A DNA stretch of 64,000 bases from Methanolobus sp. (GCA_030154025.1 JASKKT010000003.1:1-64000); one strand, 5' to 3'. Positions 1 to 10,022 are shown, counted from the stretch's first letter. The notes: generated by a model not told the origin, from the letters alone. Translations and numbers: made by a program.

Positions 1-764
1 TAATTGCCTTCATATTCGCAGTTATCATGAACTTTGGTACTTACTGGTACAGCGATAAGATAGTCCTCAAAATGTACCGCGCGCAGGAAGTGACAGCTGC
101 TGATCATCCCCAGCTATACGGGATCGTGCAGAAGCTGGCACTGCGTGCAAACCTTCCTATGCCTAAGGTGTACATAGTACACACATCAATGCCTAATGCA
201 TTTGCAACCGGAAGGAATCCCCAGCATGCAGCGGTAGCTGCAACCACAGGCATACTCAGCCTTCTCAATGCAGAAGAACTGGAAGGCGTGCTGGCACACG
301 AACTGGCACATGTCAGGAATCGTGACACACTGATCAGTGCAGTTGCCGCAACCATAGCAGGCGTTATCACAATGATAGCTGCCTGGGTGAAGTGGGCGGC
401 CATTTTCGGTGGTCTCGGCGGAAGGGACAATGAAGGCAGCAGCAATATAATCGGATTCATCGCGCTGGCGATCGTGGCACCCATTGCAGCCACAATAATC
501 CAGCTTGCCATCTCAAGATCCAGGGAGTTTGCCGCAGACGCTGAAGGAGCACGCATCTCACAGAAACCATGGGCGCTTGCAAACGCACTTGAGAAACTTG
601 AGTACGGCTCTGCGCATTACGTGGAAAGGAGAGGGGATGTGCATGCATCCGAGAGTACTGCGCATATGTTCATAGTGAACCCGCTCAAGGGAAGCTCGCT
701 TATGAACCTGTTCAGGACACATCCTGTGACAGAGGAGCGTATCAAGCGTCTTCGTGCAATGTGA
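1..764 (+). CDS. htpX: HtpX-type membrane zinc metalloprotease (M48), 5' end outside window
   Basis: A membrane-bound zinc protease of the HtpX/M48 family, which degrades misfolded membrane proteins. The zinc-binding helix [10 protein letters not shown] is visible at about residue 90 of the track ORF, and the downstream glutamate ligand lies in [11 protein letters not shown] near residue 168. Two hydrophobic segments between them fit the family topology. The reading frame is open from base 3, upstream of the ATG at 27, and reads as more membrane helix (IAFIFAVI). The true start and first N-terminal helix therefore lie left of the window, and the ATG at 27 is probably internal. It converges on the DUF488 gene, with 17 bases between stop codons. 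The family call is secure. Confidence 0.93.
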   Translation, partial: IAFIFAVIMNFGTYWYSDKIVLKMYRAQEVTAADHPQLYGIVQKLALRANLPMPKVYIVHTSMPNAFATGRNPQHAAVAATTGILSLLNAEELEGVLAHELAHVRNRDTLISAVAATIAGVITMIAAWVKWAAIFGGLGGRDNEGSSNIIGFIALAIVAPIAATIIQLAISRSREFAADAEGARISQKPWALANALEKLEYGSAHYVERRGDVHASESTAHMFIVNPLKGSSLMNLFRTHPVTEERIKRLRAM

Positions 765-781
765 ATAGGACATATTCAGAA

Positions 782-1228
782 TTAGAAGTCAAAGAGGCTC
801 ACCTGGCCGGGCTCGATCAGGTGAATGACCTCTACTCCGTTTTCTTCCAGCTTTATGGAAAGATAATGCCTGTGGCACCCCTTGGGGCTTTTCTCTGCAC
901 ACATGAGTACTACTTTTCCGCCGGCTTCATTCACTTTGGCGATATATGCCAGAAGCTTTGAAAAACTACTCCTGAACTCGTCGGTACCCATATACTCAAC
1001 ATATGGGGATTCACGCATCCCCCCAACACCTTCGCAGTGATTGTAGATTATATCGTGCAGGGGAAGGGACTTCTCCAGAGACTCTTTATTGAATTCATCG
1101 AACGTTGACTGGGGATACCTTCTGATATCCACAAGGTTTGTCATCCCGTTCTGTATAAGCATCCACACAAAATCATTAAAGGACCGGTTACCATATCCTA
1201 TGCTGTAGCATTTAGTTTTTCGCACCAT
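782..1228 (-). CDS. DUF488 family protein
   Basis: A 148-residue protein of the DUF488 family, whose biochemical role is not established. The family hallmarks are the N-terminal YSIGYGNRSFNDF and the cysteine motif CAEKSPKGCHRH near residue 110. The second motif resembles a thiol or metal site. It is convergent with htpX and has a poorly conserved region upstream, so context gives no functional hint. The start is the ATG at 1228, with MVRKTK preceding the conserved first strand. The family call is confident and the function unknown. Confidence 0.88.
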   Translation of the reverse strand: MVRKTKCYSIGYGNRSFNDFVWMLIQNGMTNLVDIRRYPQSTFDEFNKESLEKSLPLHDIIYNHCEGVGGMRESPYVEYMGTDEFRSSFSKLLAYIAKVNEAGGKVVLMCAEKSPKGCHRHYLSIKLEENGVEVIHLIEPGQVSLFDF

Positions 1229-1288
1229 CAGTAATAGTGATTGGCGTTAATGTAATTGAATACTTCGAAAGGAAAGGCTTTTTGCCAG

Positions 1289-3547
1289 TCAGTGTAAAGC
1301 AGGCTTCTGCTCCGCAAGAGTGAATATGAAAGTGCTCCCCTTTCCTTCCTCGCTCTTCACCCGGACCTTGCCACCATGCATTTCCACAAAACGCTTGACT
1401 AGTGCAAGTCCAAGACCTGTACCGCCATACTTCCTTCTGTTCGATGCGTCCACCTGCATGAAAGGATCGAATATCTCGTCCAGCCTGTCAGCAGAAATAC
1501 CTATACCGGTGTCTGAGACAGATACTTCAAGGAAGTTACCGTCCCGCTTGGCGAAAACGGAGATCTTACCGTCATCAGGAGTGAACTTTATGGCATTGCT
1601 GAGCAGATTGTACATGATCTGCTTGAACTTGAATCTGTCAGCGAACATTTCCGGCTGCAGGACATCGTTCTTTATAGTAAGTTCTATGTTCTTTCTGGCA
1701 GCCAGAGGGTAAACTGTCCTTTGCACCTCTTCCAGCAGGGTGTCAACTGAAAAATCCTCACAGTAAAGTTCCATCTTGCCCGCCTCGATCTTCGACAGAT
1801 CAAGAATATCATTGATCAGTTCGAGCAGGTGCTTTCCACTGTTCAGGATATGGCCTGTGAACTCGAGCTGCTTGCTGTTCAGTTCTCCAAACTTCTGCAT
1901 GCTCAGGATATCTGAAAAGCCTATCACTGCCGTAAGCGGAGTACGCAGCTCATGGCTCATGTTTGCCAGGAACTCGGATTTGATACGGTTGCTCTCCTCT
2001 GCCATCATTTTGGCTTCAATAAGTGAAATCTCAGCCTGCTTCTGCTCGGTTATGTCCCTGAATTCTGTGACACGGACCTGTTTGCCTTTATACGGGATAT
2101 TCCGTGCCTCGATCCTGACAGGATATTCTGTGCCATCTTTACGGAGTCCTGTCGCTTCATATGGTTCCTCGTAATCAGAGAGGATATTTTTCAAAACGAC
2201 CTCCCGGCATCTTTCTGCCATGAGCAACAGTCCATTCATCCCGATAAGCTCCTCAATACCGTAGCCTGATAATTCCGCAAGACCCTGGTTGCAGTCGAGT
2301 ATAATACCCTTATCATGAATGGCAATGCCTCCAAATGAGGCGTTGTGAAGTGCCTTGAATCTCTCCTCACTTTCCATTAGAGCCGTTTCTGCCTCTTTTC
2401 GATGGATAGCTTCACCGATGCCGTCAGCCACAACCCTGAGAAGCTTTATGTCATCCTCATGCCACAGGCGTGCTTTCACGCAATCATCAAAGCCAATAAA
2501 ACCCCACAGTTCCTGCCCGGAGAATATGGGAAGTATCAGGATCGAAAGGATGCCCTGTTCTCCCAGGATAGTCCTGTCAGGTTCATCAAGTTGCTCAACC
2601 AGATGAGCATAATGTTGTCTTGACTGCAATACTTCAAGAAGTGTTGTCGATCCTTCACTGTATGGAAGATGCTTCAAAAGAGGATTATCTATTTGCTCTG
2701 TAACCCCTTCACCAACGATCTCGTATATCTGGGACATACAGAGACCAAGATCCGGGTCTGTTTCGTTCTGGAATATATATGTCCTGCTATTGTCTACCGT
2801 GTAATGGATCCTTTCCATTATCTTCGGTATTATCACATCCATTTCCTGCGGCTCCAGCAAAAACCTCATGCATTCGACTGTAGCAAGTTCGTAGTCCAGT
2901 CTCCTTCTAAGCTCTTCCTCTGCAATTCGGCGCTCAGTGATGTCCCTTGCGATGCTCAGCACAGACTCTTTTCCATTGTACTTCACCAGACTTGATTTTA
3001 TTTCTACGGGAACAGTCATTCCGTCTTTTGTGATAAGAGTGGTTTCAAATACCTGGTTTCTTTCTTCCGGTATTCGCCCTACCTGGCTTTTCAGCTCTTC
3101 AGTTGCCAGTGTACCGTCAAAATCCTCAAGCGTCATGGAAAGCATTTCATCCCTGGTATATCCAAGAGTCCTGGTTGCAGCATCATTCACGTCGGATATC
3201 CGCCCTTTAAAGTCAGTTACCCAGACAGTGTCATTCATCCCATTGACAAGGGTCCTGTACTTCTCCTCACTTTCACGTAACTGCTCCTTGGTCTCAAAAA
3301 GAGCCTTCTGCGAACTCCGGAGTGATTCAGTCCGTGGATTCAGGTATATGTACAGGATCGAGGCGGTGACAGCAACAAAGAACCATCCCTTGTAGGTCTG
3401 GAGCCTATAGTATGTAGCCACATCTGAAACAAACCATGCAAGAAAAGCATCTGAGAACAATATCCAGACACTGGCCAGGACAACGTACAAGAGTACGACG
3501 AACCGGATCGCCTTTATATCCTTTTCAATGATAGCCTGCCTGTTCAT
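1289..3547 (-). CDS. membrane-anchored PAS-GAF-PAS sensor histidine kinase
   Basis: A 752-residue hybrid-sensor-like kinase without a receiver domain. Two N-terminal hydrophobic segments (about residues 13-35 and 52-70) anchor it in the membrane. A PAS domain follows (about 95-205), then GAF (about 225-390), a second PAS (about 393-510), HisKA with the phospho-acceptor motif SHELRTPLTAV (about 527-535), and a HATPase domain with N box NLLSNAIKF, G1 box DTGIGIS and G2 box GGTGLGLALVK. The start ATG has an AGGAT element seven bases upstream. No response regulator is adjacent, so it is an orphan kinase. Such large PAS/GAF kinases are common in Methanosarcinaceae, and their signals are generally unknown. 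Confidence 0.92.
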   Translation of the reverse strand: MNRQAIIEKDIKAIRFVVLLYVVLASVWILFSDAFLAWFVSDVATYYRLQTYKGWFFVAVTASILYIYLNPRTESLRSSQKALFETKEQLRESEEKYRTLVNGMNDTVWVTDFKGRISDVNDAATRTLGYTRDEMLSMTLEDFDGTLATEELKSQVGRIPEERNQVFETTLITKDGMTVPVEIKSSLVKYNGKESVLSIARDITERRIAEEELRRRLDYELATVECMRFLLEPQEMDVIIPKIMERIHYTVDNSRTYIFQNETDPDLGLCMSQIYEIVGEGVTEQIDNPLLKHLPYSEGSTTLLEVLQSRQHYAHLVEQLDEPDRTILGEQGILSILILPIFSGQELWGFIGFDDCVKARLWHEDDIKLLRVVADGIGEAIHRKEAETALMESEERFKALHNASFGGIAIHDKGIILDCNQGLAELSGYGIEELIGMNGLLLMAERCREVVLKNILSDYEEPYEATGLRKDGTEYPVRIEARNIPYKGKQVRVTEFRDITEQKQAEISLIEAKMMAEESNRIKSEFLANMSHELRTPLTAVIGFSDILSMQKFGELNSKQLEFTGHILNSGKHLLELINDILDLSKIEAGKMELYCEDFSVDTLLEEVQRTVYPLAARKNIELTIKNDVLQPEMFADRFKFKQIMYNLLSNAIKFTPDDGKISVFAKRDGNFLEVSVSDTGIGISADRLDEIFDPFMQVDASNRRKYGGTGLGLALVKRFVEMHGGKVRVKSEEGKGSTFIFTLAEQKPALH

Positions 3548-3855
3548 TTTGCTTATCCTGTGGGACTACATATTAATTAGATGCTATAGCAGTAATTGAA
3601 CTGCTTAATTAATATATTTTTCAGTCAAATTAATGAAGAGACTAATTTCATCGATCCTGATTAGACTTCATAAATGAAGCAATCGGATATGTCATCAAAT
3701 ATACTTTATCTTAGAGATAATGCTTGTGGGATCCAACAAGTTATAGAACAGATACGTATATATAACATCGCTTCCTGCTTGACAGCAAAAAGAACACGTG
3801 CGTCGCTGTTTATGAAAATGTACCGGGACTGCAAATTTCGGGACAAGAGGTTAAA
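3548..3855. other. intergenic region between divergent kinase and aroA
   Basis: About 308 bases between the divergently transcribed kinase and aroA. The region is AT-rich and must contain promoters for both. The only ORF in the track here (61 aa) has no recognisable features and runs into the aroA start. I treat the stretch as regulatory and untranslated. Confidence 0.6.
3750..3762 (+). promoter_or_regulatory. candidate TATA box for aroA
   Basis: The sequence CGTATATATAAC is the best TATA-like element upstream of aroA. Transcription would start roughly 25 bases downstream, leaving a leader of about 70 bases before the ATG at 3856. This is inferred from archaeal promoter consensus only. Confidence 0.4.
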
Positions 3856-5142
3856 ATGAAAGTATCTGCCGGCATCTCCAGGATCAATGGTGAAGTATTT
3901 GCACCGTCTTCAAAAAGTTATACACACAGGGCCATCACCGTAGCCTCACTCTCGGAAGAATGTGTCGTCAACATGCCGCTCCTCTCAGCCGACACACTGG
4001 CAACGGTCAGGGCCTGCGAGGCCTTTGGTGCCCGTATTGAGAAGCAGCATGACAGGCTTGTGGTCCACGGGTTCCGGGGAAAGCCGAATGTGCCTGATGA
4101 TGTTATAGACGTCGCCAACTCAGGCACTACATTAAGGTTCATGACAGCCATCTCCGCACTGGCAAAAGGCAGCACCGTACTGACAGGTGACAGTTCCATC
4201 AGGACGCGTCCCAATAAACCTCTGCTTGAAGTGCTCAACGATCTGGGAGTTGAGGCATTCTCTACCCATGGCAACGGGTGTGCGCCCATTGTGGTCCGCG
4301 GCGGGTTCAATGGCGGCAATGCCACAATAGAAGGCTCCATTAGTTCCCAGTTCATCTCCGCCCTGCTCATAGCATCCCCTCTCACAGAGAGGGACACCAT
4401 AATCTCCATCAAAGGCAACCTTAAGTCCAGGCCATACGTGGATGTCACCATAGAGATGCTCAGGCAGGCAGGCGTGGAAATAATCACGAAAGAGAATGGA
4501 AATATCAGTTTCGTTATCCCCGCGAACCAGGCCTACAACCTTAAGGAGTACACCGTACCGGGGGATTTCTCATCAGCATCTTACCTGCTTGCAGCCGCAG
4601 CCATGACAGGGTCCACAGTTGTTGTGAAGAACCTGTTCCCTTCAAAGCAGGGAGATGTAGAAATAATTGATGTGCTCAGGCGCATGGGTGCCGACATAAT
4701 ATGGGACATGGAAGAAGGTACTGTGAAGGTAACAGGAAAAGGGAAACTGAAGGCTATAACATTTGATGCAGGTGCCACTCCTGATCTTGTACCGACCGTT
4801 GCGGTACTTGCTGCGTGCGCCGAGGGTGTCACTCTGATCAGGAACGCCGAGCATGTGCGCTACAAGGAGACAGACAGGCTGCATGCCATGGCAGTAGAAC
4901 TCACGAAGATGGGCATCAGCGTAAAAGAAGAGCTGGACAGCCTCACAATCACAGGAGGGGAACTGCAGGGTGCAGAGCTGCACGGATGGCACGATCACAG
5001 GATAGTCATGTCACTTACAATAGCGGGCATGGTGGCAGGGAATACCACTGTCGATACGGTTGAGTCCGTGGACATATCCTATCCCGGGTTCTTTGATGAT
5101 ATGAAAAGACTCGGGGCAAAGCTGGATATGCTTGAAGGGTGA
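3856..5142 (+). CDS. aroA: 3-phosphoshikimate 1-carboxyvinyltransferase (EPSP synthase)
   Basis: This enzyme joins phosphoenolpyruvate to shikimate 3-phosphate, the sixth step of the shikimate pathway to aromatic amino acids. The 428-residue length is normal. Conserved motifs run in order: SKSYTHRA near the N-terminus (phosphate and substrate contact), NSGTTLRFM near residue 90, the second-domain SSASYLLAAAA around 238, RYKETDRLHAM around 337 and WHDHRIVMS around 378. A GAGGT element lies four bases before the start. It stands alone, without other aro genes nearby, and its stop codon sits inside a perfect inverted repeat shared with the convergent gene. Confidence 0.97.
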   Translation: MKVSAGISRINGEVFAPSSKSYTHRAITVASLSEECVVNMPLLSADTLATVRACEAFGARIEKQHDRLVVHGFRGKPNVPDDVIDVANSGTTLRFMTAISALAKGSTVLTGDSSIRTRPNKPLLEVLNDLGVEAFSTHGNGCAPIVVRGGFNGGNATIEGSISSQFISALLIASPLTERDTIISIKGNLKSRPYVDVTIEMLRQAGVEIITKENGNISFVIPANQAYNLKEYTVPGDFSSASYLLAAAAMTGSTVVVKNLFPSKQGDVEIIDVLRRMGADIIWDMEEGTVKVTGKGKLKAITFDAGATPDLVPTVAVLAACAEGVTLIRNAEHVRYKETDRLHAMAVELTKMGISVKEELDSLTITGGELQGAELHGWHDHRIVMSLTIAGMVAGNTTVDTVESVDISYPGFFDDMKRLGAKLDMLEG

Positions 5143-5151
5143 ACACCCTTC
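5134..5151. terminator. inverted repeat between convergent aroA and hydantoinase genes
   Basis: GAAGGGTG-AA-CACCCTTC is a perfect inverted repeat with 8-base arms that spans the aroA stop codon and lies just before the stop codon of the convergent gene. It could fold in either transcript. The loop is tight and the following T-run is weak, so it is only a candidate bidirectional terminator. Confidence 0.4.
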
Positions 5152-5153
5152 AT

Positions 5154-7205
5154 TCATTTTCCGGAATACGAATACTCTGAAGCCTTACGTGAACTGATAG
5201 CCTTCTTTCTCATATAGTCAGGGATGATATCCTTCTCGACAACCGCCCTTGATGTGCCAATACCCACAACAATGACCTTGGTCTCAACAGGCTCTTCTCC
5301 TTCCCTGATGGAAAGCTCTTTCCTTGTCACTTCTATATCCACGTCACCGGGAGAGTATCCTGCTGCCTGCATATAGTCCATTACAGCTTTCTTTGCGGCG
5401 CTGATGGCAAAATCAATAGCTTCCAGATGCTCAGGGAAGATGTGCCTTCTTTCAGGAGTGAACACAAAGTACTTCACGACCTCCTTTGCAGTCTTCAGTT
5501 CCTCGAGAGTGACATCCTCGCCTGTTATGGGGGCGAAGTCCCTCTTCACGAGTATCTCCACCCGTTTGATGCCTTTACCTACGAGGGCACCCACTGCATT
5601 GCCTACACGCGAGTGTTCCGGGACTATGATCTGCGCATCTATGAGCTTCCCCATCTCCTCCCTGAAAGCACCCACCGGGCCGCCAAGTAGCACTACAGGG
5701 GTCTCGATCTTGAAACGTGTGAAGTTCTCACCTGACAGGATCCTGTCAACCACGGATTCCGGGATGCCCTCTATCAGATAAGATATCAGGTCATGGGCCA
5801 TGTTCTTTGCAACCTTGCGCCGCACTTCGGAACAGAACTCTTCCGGTGTCATTTTGACAAACCTGGAAAGCCTTTCAGCTCCTATCCGGGATGCTTCAGC
5901 ATCCCAGAGCCTGAACTCGCCAAGCACGTGCAGTGCATCAGTGGGAGTGAATGCAATGGCCTGCACCAGGCGCTTCTGGATAAGGCTGTCCAGCGACCTG
6001 ACACTGGGCTGTTTCTTGAGCCTGAGGAAGAGCTCGTGGTAGGATACGGGTACGCCCTGTATGGCATCGTATATCTCCTCCTCGAACCTGCTCAGCTCCA
6101 AGGGTCTGCTGGCCGTTCTCACGAAGAATTTTGTTGGCTGTACATTCTCACAGAACAGCTTCCTGGAAGGTGCCTTGCACTCCTGGAGCTTGGCCATGAA
6201 ACCCGGATATTCCACTGCAGCGCGACACAATGGAATTACCCTCCTGGGACCGATGAACATCTTCTCATCGTGTACCCACACATGGCTATCGCCGCCGGTA
6301 GCGGAAGTTTCCATCCTGATGGCCTTTACCATTGTCTTCCAGCCGCCCACGACAGCTCCCTGATCGCTCAGCTCCGGGATACCGTTGCGTATAAGCGCCA
6401 CGTCGGTGCTTGTACCTCCCACATCCACCATGGCACATGTATCATATCCTGTGAGATAGGCTGCGCCCACAAGACTGGCAGCTGGCCCCGAGAAGATAGA
6501 CTCTATGGGCCTTTCCAGGGCTTCTTCCATACCCACCACCGAGCCATCACACTTGAGCATAAGGAGGCTGGCGTCGATACCCCTTGAACGGATGTCCTGC
6601 ATGATGGACTGGATGAACTTGTGCGTGATTGGAAGCAGCTGTGCGTTAAGGTAGGCTGTTATGGAGCGGTCGTATGCTCCCACTTCCTGGGAGAGCTCGT
6701 GTCCGCATACCACAGGCAAGCCGGTAAGCTCGCGGATCATCTTCTTGACCCTCAGTTCATGCTCCGAGTTCCTGTTACTGAAGAAGGAAGATACTGCAAA
6801 AGCTGCAACATTGTCCTTTATCTCCATTGCGAACTTCTTGACACCTTCCTCGTCAAGGGACGCAGCCTCCTCCCCGTTGCTGGTGTGCCCTCCACTTAGC
6901 CGGACGTAGTACTTTGCAGGGAAACCCTCCTTGGGAATCACATAGTCACCTACCAGAATCACGCCCACTGGAAAACCCGTGTCCTCAAGTATGGTGTTCG
7001 TGGACAGGGTCGTTGATACGGAAACCAGTTTGACATCCTTCACATACTCGGGAGACAGCTTATCAATGACCCCTTTAATGCCGTTTATAGGATCAGGATA
7101 TGTGGTGAGCACCTTGGCAGACTCCACTATCATGCCATCCGAATCACGAACGATAACTGCGTCTGTAAACGTTCCACCTGCATCTATTCCCAGACTGTAT
7201 TGCAT
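5154..7205 (-). CDS. hydantoinase/oxoprolinase (HyuA-like) family protein
   Basis: A 683-residue protein of the hydantoinase A/5-oxoprolinase family, ATP-dependent enzymes that open cyclic amides. The ASKHA nucleotide-binding opening YSLGIDAGGTFTDAV starts at the N-terminus and DVGGTSTDVALIRNG (near residue 270) is the second phosphate-binding motif. The track ORF begins nine residues earlier. I chose the inner ATG at 7205 because GGAG lies 8 bases upstream and the conserved domain begins there. No HyuB-type partner is adjacent, so the substrate cannot be inferred. Methanogens carry several such stand-alone paralogues of unknown role. Confidence 0.85.
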   Translation of the reverse strand: MQYSLGIDAGGTFTDAVIVRDSDGMIVESAKVLTTYPDPINGIKGVIDKLSPEYVKDVKLVSVSTTLSTNTILEDTGFPVGVILVGDYVIPKEGFPAKYYVRLSGGHTSNGEEAASLDEEGVKKFAMEIKDNVAAFAVSSFFSNRNSEHELRVKKMIRELTGLPVVCGHELSQEVGAYDRSITAYLNAQLLPITHKFIQSIMQDIRSRGIDASLLMLKCDGSVVGMEEALERPIESIFSGPAASLVGAAYLTGYDTCAMVDVGGTSTDVALIRNGIPELSDQGAVVGGWKTMVKAIRMETSATGGDSHVWVHDEKMFIGPRRVIPLCRAAVEYPGFMAKLQECKAPSRKLFCENVQPTKFFVRTASRPLELSRFEEEIYDAIQGVPVSYHELFLRLKKQPSVRSLDSLIQKRLVQAIAFTPTDALHVLGEFRLWDAEASRIGAERLSRFVKMTPEEFCSEVRRKVAKNMAHDLISYLIEGIPESVVDRILSGENFTRFKIETPVVLLGGPVGAFREEMGKLIDAQIIVPEHSRVGNAVGALVGKGIKRVEILVKRDFAPITGEDVTLEELKTAKEVVKYFVFTPERRHIFPEHLEAIDFAISAAKKAVMDYMQAAGYSPGDVDIEVTRKELSIREGEEPVETKVIVVGIGTSRAVVEKDIIPDYMRKKAISSRKASEYSYSGK

Positions 7206-7322
7206 GTTGCGCTCTCCTTCGAAAATGAACATAGTAGATTGGATATAGAAAATATGTTAAAACCAATGGTTTTGCAATATTTAAGCATTATCAATAACGC
7301 AGGACAAGAAGAAGACATCAGG

Positions 7323-7369
7323 AATCCGTGTAATCCGTGTAATCCGTGTAAATCTGTGTAAATCTGTGT
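7323..7369. repeat. short tandem repeat array, units AATCCGTGT and AAATCTGTGT
   Basis: Three perfect copies of AATCCGTGT are followed by two copies of AAATCTGTGT. A related pair, ACACGGATT and ACACAGAT, occurs in reverse complement at 7415-7431. The two sites could base-pair in part, but the order of the units prevents one continuous long hairpin. Confidence 0.85.
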
Positions 7370-7414
7370 CTTTTTAGAATTATGGTTTATTGTATTCCCC
7401 TATTTATATTTAAG

Positions 7415-7431
7415 ACACGGATTAACACAGA
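7415..7431. repeat. inverted, diverged copy of the 7323-7369 repeat unit
   Basis: ACACGGATTAACACAGAT is the reverse complement of the two unit types found about 50 bases away (AATCCGTGT and ATCTGTGT). This shows the motif occurs in both orientations in the same spacer. Confidence 0.7.
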
Positions 7432-7482
7432 TGAAATCTGCATTCATGGAAGCTATCATAGGACTGTGAAACCATGAGGCGT

Positions 7483-7513
7483 AAAAAAAAGAGAAGTAGG
7501 CATGAAGCCTACT
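7483..7513 (-). terminator. terminator of the mcr operon
   Basis: On the minus strand, 15 bases after the mcrA stop, AGTAGGC-TTCAT-GCCTACT forms a perfect 7-bp stem. It is followed by TCTC and a run of eight T residues. This is the strongest terminator in the window and suits a very highly expressed operon. Confidence 0.85.
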
Positions 7514-7528
7514 CTGGTTTTATTTAAT

Positions 7529-9247
7529 TTACTTTGCCGGGATGATGAGTGATCTCTCACCAGCAGGCTCGAACTCTCTGAGAGCTCCCCTACCAAATTC
7601 CTTCCTTGGAGCAGTGAAGTCAAAGGGCAGGAGGGAGTCTGCGAAACAGACCTTGATGAGTGGGTTGACTGCGAATGCGTCTCCACGGCCTGCGTGTGCA
7701 GCGGAAGTGATACCGGAGTATCCACCCTGGTGTCCTACGTTCATTGCATAGTTGGGGTAGTTTGGTCCACGGAGCTCGATAGCCAGACCTTCGTCGGACT
7801 GGTATGAGAATACGTTGGTTGCACCGCACTGGTCCTGCAGGTCGTAACCGAAGAATCCGAGACGGCCGTGTGCTTCCTTGTGCAGGTACATTGAGAGGTA
7901 CCATGCGGAGAGACCGGCGTTTCCGTTTCCAGTTGCGATTGCAGTTGCACAGCCTGCTGCTGCTGAGAGGCTGGTTGCCCTCTGGGAACCTCCGAAGTGG
8001 TCCTCGAGTGTGGTCGGGTATTTCTCGTAGTTCTCGAGACCGTATATGGTGGACTCTGTTGCGATGTCCTTGACAACATCGAGGGTTGCCTTGACCTTGT
8101 TGTCCTTACCGGTCTTTGCTGCACCATTATACTTGTCGTTGATGTAGTCTACGTTGTAGTAGAGGTTGTCATCAAGGATGTTGTTGGTGTATGCTGCAGT
8201 TGCGTACTGAGTGAAACCGACACCACCGGACATGTATGATCCGAGCCAGATCTGGTCGTAGAGCATGCATCCTGCGCCGACTACCTCGAGGGCGACGTTT
8301 GCCGGGTCCTCAGGTGTTACACGGCTGGTCTGGATGATATCTGCGAAGTGACCGAAGGAGATACCTCCAGGCTCGTTTGGACCACGTGCACGCCTTGCAG
8401 GGAGCATCTCACCCATTGAGAGCACACCTGCGTGCTTTGCAGCGTATGAGAGGTCAGCTACTGCTGCTTCACCGGCACACATGCTGTATGCGGAGATGAA
8501 GGACATACCGACCTGCATGGCCATCCACCTGCTGGTCTGTGCACCGTCTGTTACTCTGCTGACGACGGTTGGGATGTGAGCTGCCTGCCAGCTGGTCTTT
8601 CCGATAGCTGCCTTAATGGTTTCTGCCTGGTCCTCAGGGAAGGTCTTGTTGATGTCGATGAGGAACTGCTTGTCGATCTCATCTGCAAGTTCATCGTCAC
8701 CGGTGAACACCTTGACATAACAGTCGTCAACGAGTGCAGGGTGGGTCTCGACCATGTGTTCCTGAACTACTGCTCCTCCTGGGAGTGCGTGGTTGAGGGT
8801 CTCAAGGTAGTGGTTGATGGTCTCAGGTGTGACCTCGATACCGAGCCTCTTCTCAAGGGTCTCGTGTGCAAGGTCCATACCGACGACCACAGTCCTCCTG
8901 ATGTCGTCCCACATCTGCTGCATTGCAGAGTTGTTGACGTAGTGGAGGTCATCGATCTCGACCATCATGTCAGTGCCTGAGATGAAGGACGGGGTGAGTG
9001 CTCTCTGACCGAGTGGGATACCACCGCAGTGCATCATTGGGTTGTAACCGACGAGGCCTCTCTTCTTTGCGATCTCCTGGCCTGCTTTTTTCATCTCTAA
9101 CTTGCGGGGGTTCTGGTCTACACCGAGGCGGTAGTATTTACCAACCATGTCGGTGATCTTGCCACCCTCCATCTTGTTAGTTCCGTGTTCTTTTGTGAAC
9201 TTGATCTCCATGTGCTTTGCAAACATCTTCTTTCTGTCATTTGCCAT
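7529..9247 (-). CDS. mcrA: methyl-coenzyme M reductase subunit alpha
   Basis: Catalytic subunit of the enzyme that reduces methyl-coenzyme M with coenzyme B to release methane, using nickel coenzyme F430. It is 572 residues from the ATG at 9247, chosen over the track start because GAGGTGAT precedes it and homologues begin MANDRKK-like. The signature [12 protein letters not shown] is present; by homology it carries the thioglycine, didehydroaspartate and methylcysteine positions. The methylarginine site is in [11 protein letters not shown], the methylhistidine site in [13 protein letters not shown] and the methylglutamine site in GGSQRAT. It is the last gene of mcrBDCGA, 10 bases after mcrG, and ends in a strong terminator. 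The arginine is the known target of Mmp10, encoded just upstream of the operon. Confidence 0.99.
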   Translation of the reverse strand: MANDRKKMFAKHMEIKFTKEHGTNKMEGGKITDMVGKYYRLGVDQNPRKLEMKKAGQEIAKKRGLVGYNPMMHCGGIPLGQRALTPSFISGTDMMVEIDDLHYVNNSAMQQMWDDIRRTVVVGMDLAHETLEKRLGIEVTPETINHYLETLNHALPGGAVVQEHMVETHPALVDDCYVKVFTGDDELADEIDKQFLIDINKTFPEDQAETIKAAIGKTSWQAAHIPTVVSRVTDGAQTSRWMAMQVGMSFISAYSMCAGEAAVADLSYAAKHAGVLSMGEMLPARRARGPNEPGGISFGHFADIIQTSRVTPEDPANVALEVVGAGCMLYDQIWLGSYMSGGVGFTQYATAAYTNNILDDNLYYNVDYINDKYNGAAKTGKDNKVKATLDVVKDIATESTIYGLENYEKYPTTLEDHFGGSQRATSLSAAAGCATAIATGNGNAGLSAWYLSMYLHKEAHGRLGFFGYDLQDQCGATNVFSYQSDEGLAIELRGPNYPNYAMNVGHQGGYSGITSAAHAGRGDAFAVNPLIKVCFADSLLPFDFTAPRKEFGRGALREFEPAGERSLIIPAK

Positions 9248-9257
9248 TATCATCACC

Positions 9258-10010
9258 TCATACATTCATGGGCTTGAAGCCGTAGATGGTTCTCTGGTCG
9301 AATACTCTGTGGACCCACTCAATGACTTCCTTGTCATCTCTGAATGCGACATTGTCGACACGGTAAATAGTGGTCCTCTTTGCGGCCTCTTCATCTGACA
9401 TTGGCTTGCCGAGGTTGACCTTCTTGTCGATGGGCCTGCCTACCTGGTCCTTGTGCATTACGATGTTGTTGCCTTCCTTTCTTGCCCTGTCGAGCATGTC
9501 GAACATTACGCCATCCTCAGGAAGTCTCAGGGAGTGACCGTGGACTGTTGCGCCCCTGAGGCTTGACAGTGCCGGGCAGGTCATCTCTGTCTCTAACTGG
9601 AACTTTGCGAGCTGTTCCATGTCCCTCTCACGGGCCTCAACGACCTGACGACCGGAGAGTGTTCCTGGGTCGACACCTCTGAAGTTGATGGCTGCGTTGT
9701 AGGATCTGAAGTATGGTACTGATGGACCGTTGTACATTGAGTCAACGAACTGTACGTACCTTACCCTGTCACCGGCCTTTGCGCCTGGTGTTGCTTCGAC
9801 AAGCTGCCTGATTGAATCATCCGGCTCGCCCATCTCTGCGAGTGGTGGGTGGGTGCTTGGGTAGTCGCTTCCCGGTGCGCGGTGCCCGAGTACGAGAGTC
9901 AGGTCATCGTCGGAGATATCTCTGAGCTTCTCCACTTTACCTGACATGTGCTTCCTTCTGTTTTCTGCAACGGATGTTGCTCCTGGATAAAACTGGGGTT
10001 TATATGCCAT
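9258..10010 (-). CDS. mcrG: methyl-coenzyme M reductase subunit gamma
   Basis: Structural subunit completing the alpha2beta2gamma2 methyl-coenzyme M reductase. The 250 residues begin [10 protein letters not shown] and match the family in length and in the conserved [18 protein letters not shown] and [12 protein letters not shown] segments. Of two in-frame ATGs six bases apart I prefer the inner one at 10010, which gives better spacing to GGAGTGA. It follows mcrC by 12 bases and precedes mcrA by 10, consistent with tight co-translation. Confidence 0.98.
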   Translation of the reverse strand: MAYKPQFYPGATSVAENRRKHMSGKVEKLRDISDDDLTLVLGHRAPGSDYPSTHPPLAEMGEPDDSIRQLVEATPGAKAGDRVRYVQFVDSMYNGPSVPYFRSYNAAINFRGVDPGTLSGRQVVEARERDMEQLAKFQLETEMTCPALSSLRGATVHGHSLRLPEDGVMFDMLDRARKEGNNIVMHKDQVGRPIDKKVNLGKPMSDEEAAKRTTIYRVDNVAFRDDKEVIEWVHRVFDQRTIYGFKPMNV

Positions 10011-10022
10011 AATCATTCACTC

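Larger units (their letters stand above)
7206..7528. other. intergenic region downstream of mcrA
   Basis: About 320 bases between the hydantoinase start and the mcrA stop. It contains a short tandem repeat array (7323-7369), a second diverged copy in opposite orientation (7415-7431) and the mcr terminator (7483-7513). I see no supportable coding sequence; the 89-aa reverse ORF here is a shadow extending into mcrA. Confidence 0.7.

Noticed and set aside
3674-3859. 61-aa ORF upstream of aroA
   Set aside because: No Shine-Dalgarno, no family resemblance, covers the probable aroA promoter and overlaps its start.
7323-7369. CRISPR-like array
   Set aside because: Repeat units of 9-10 bases are directly adjacent with no spacers, and no cas genes are present.
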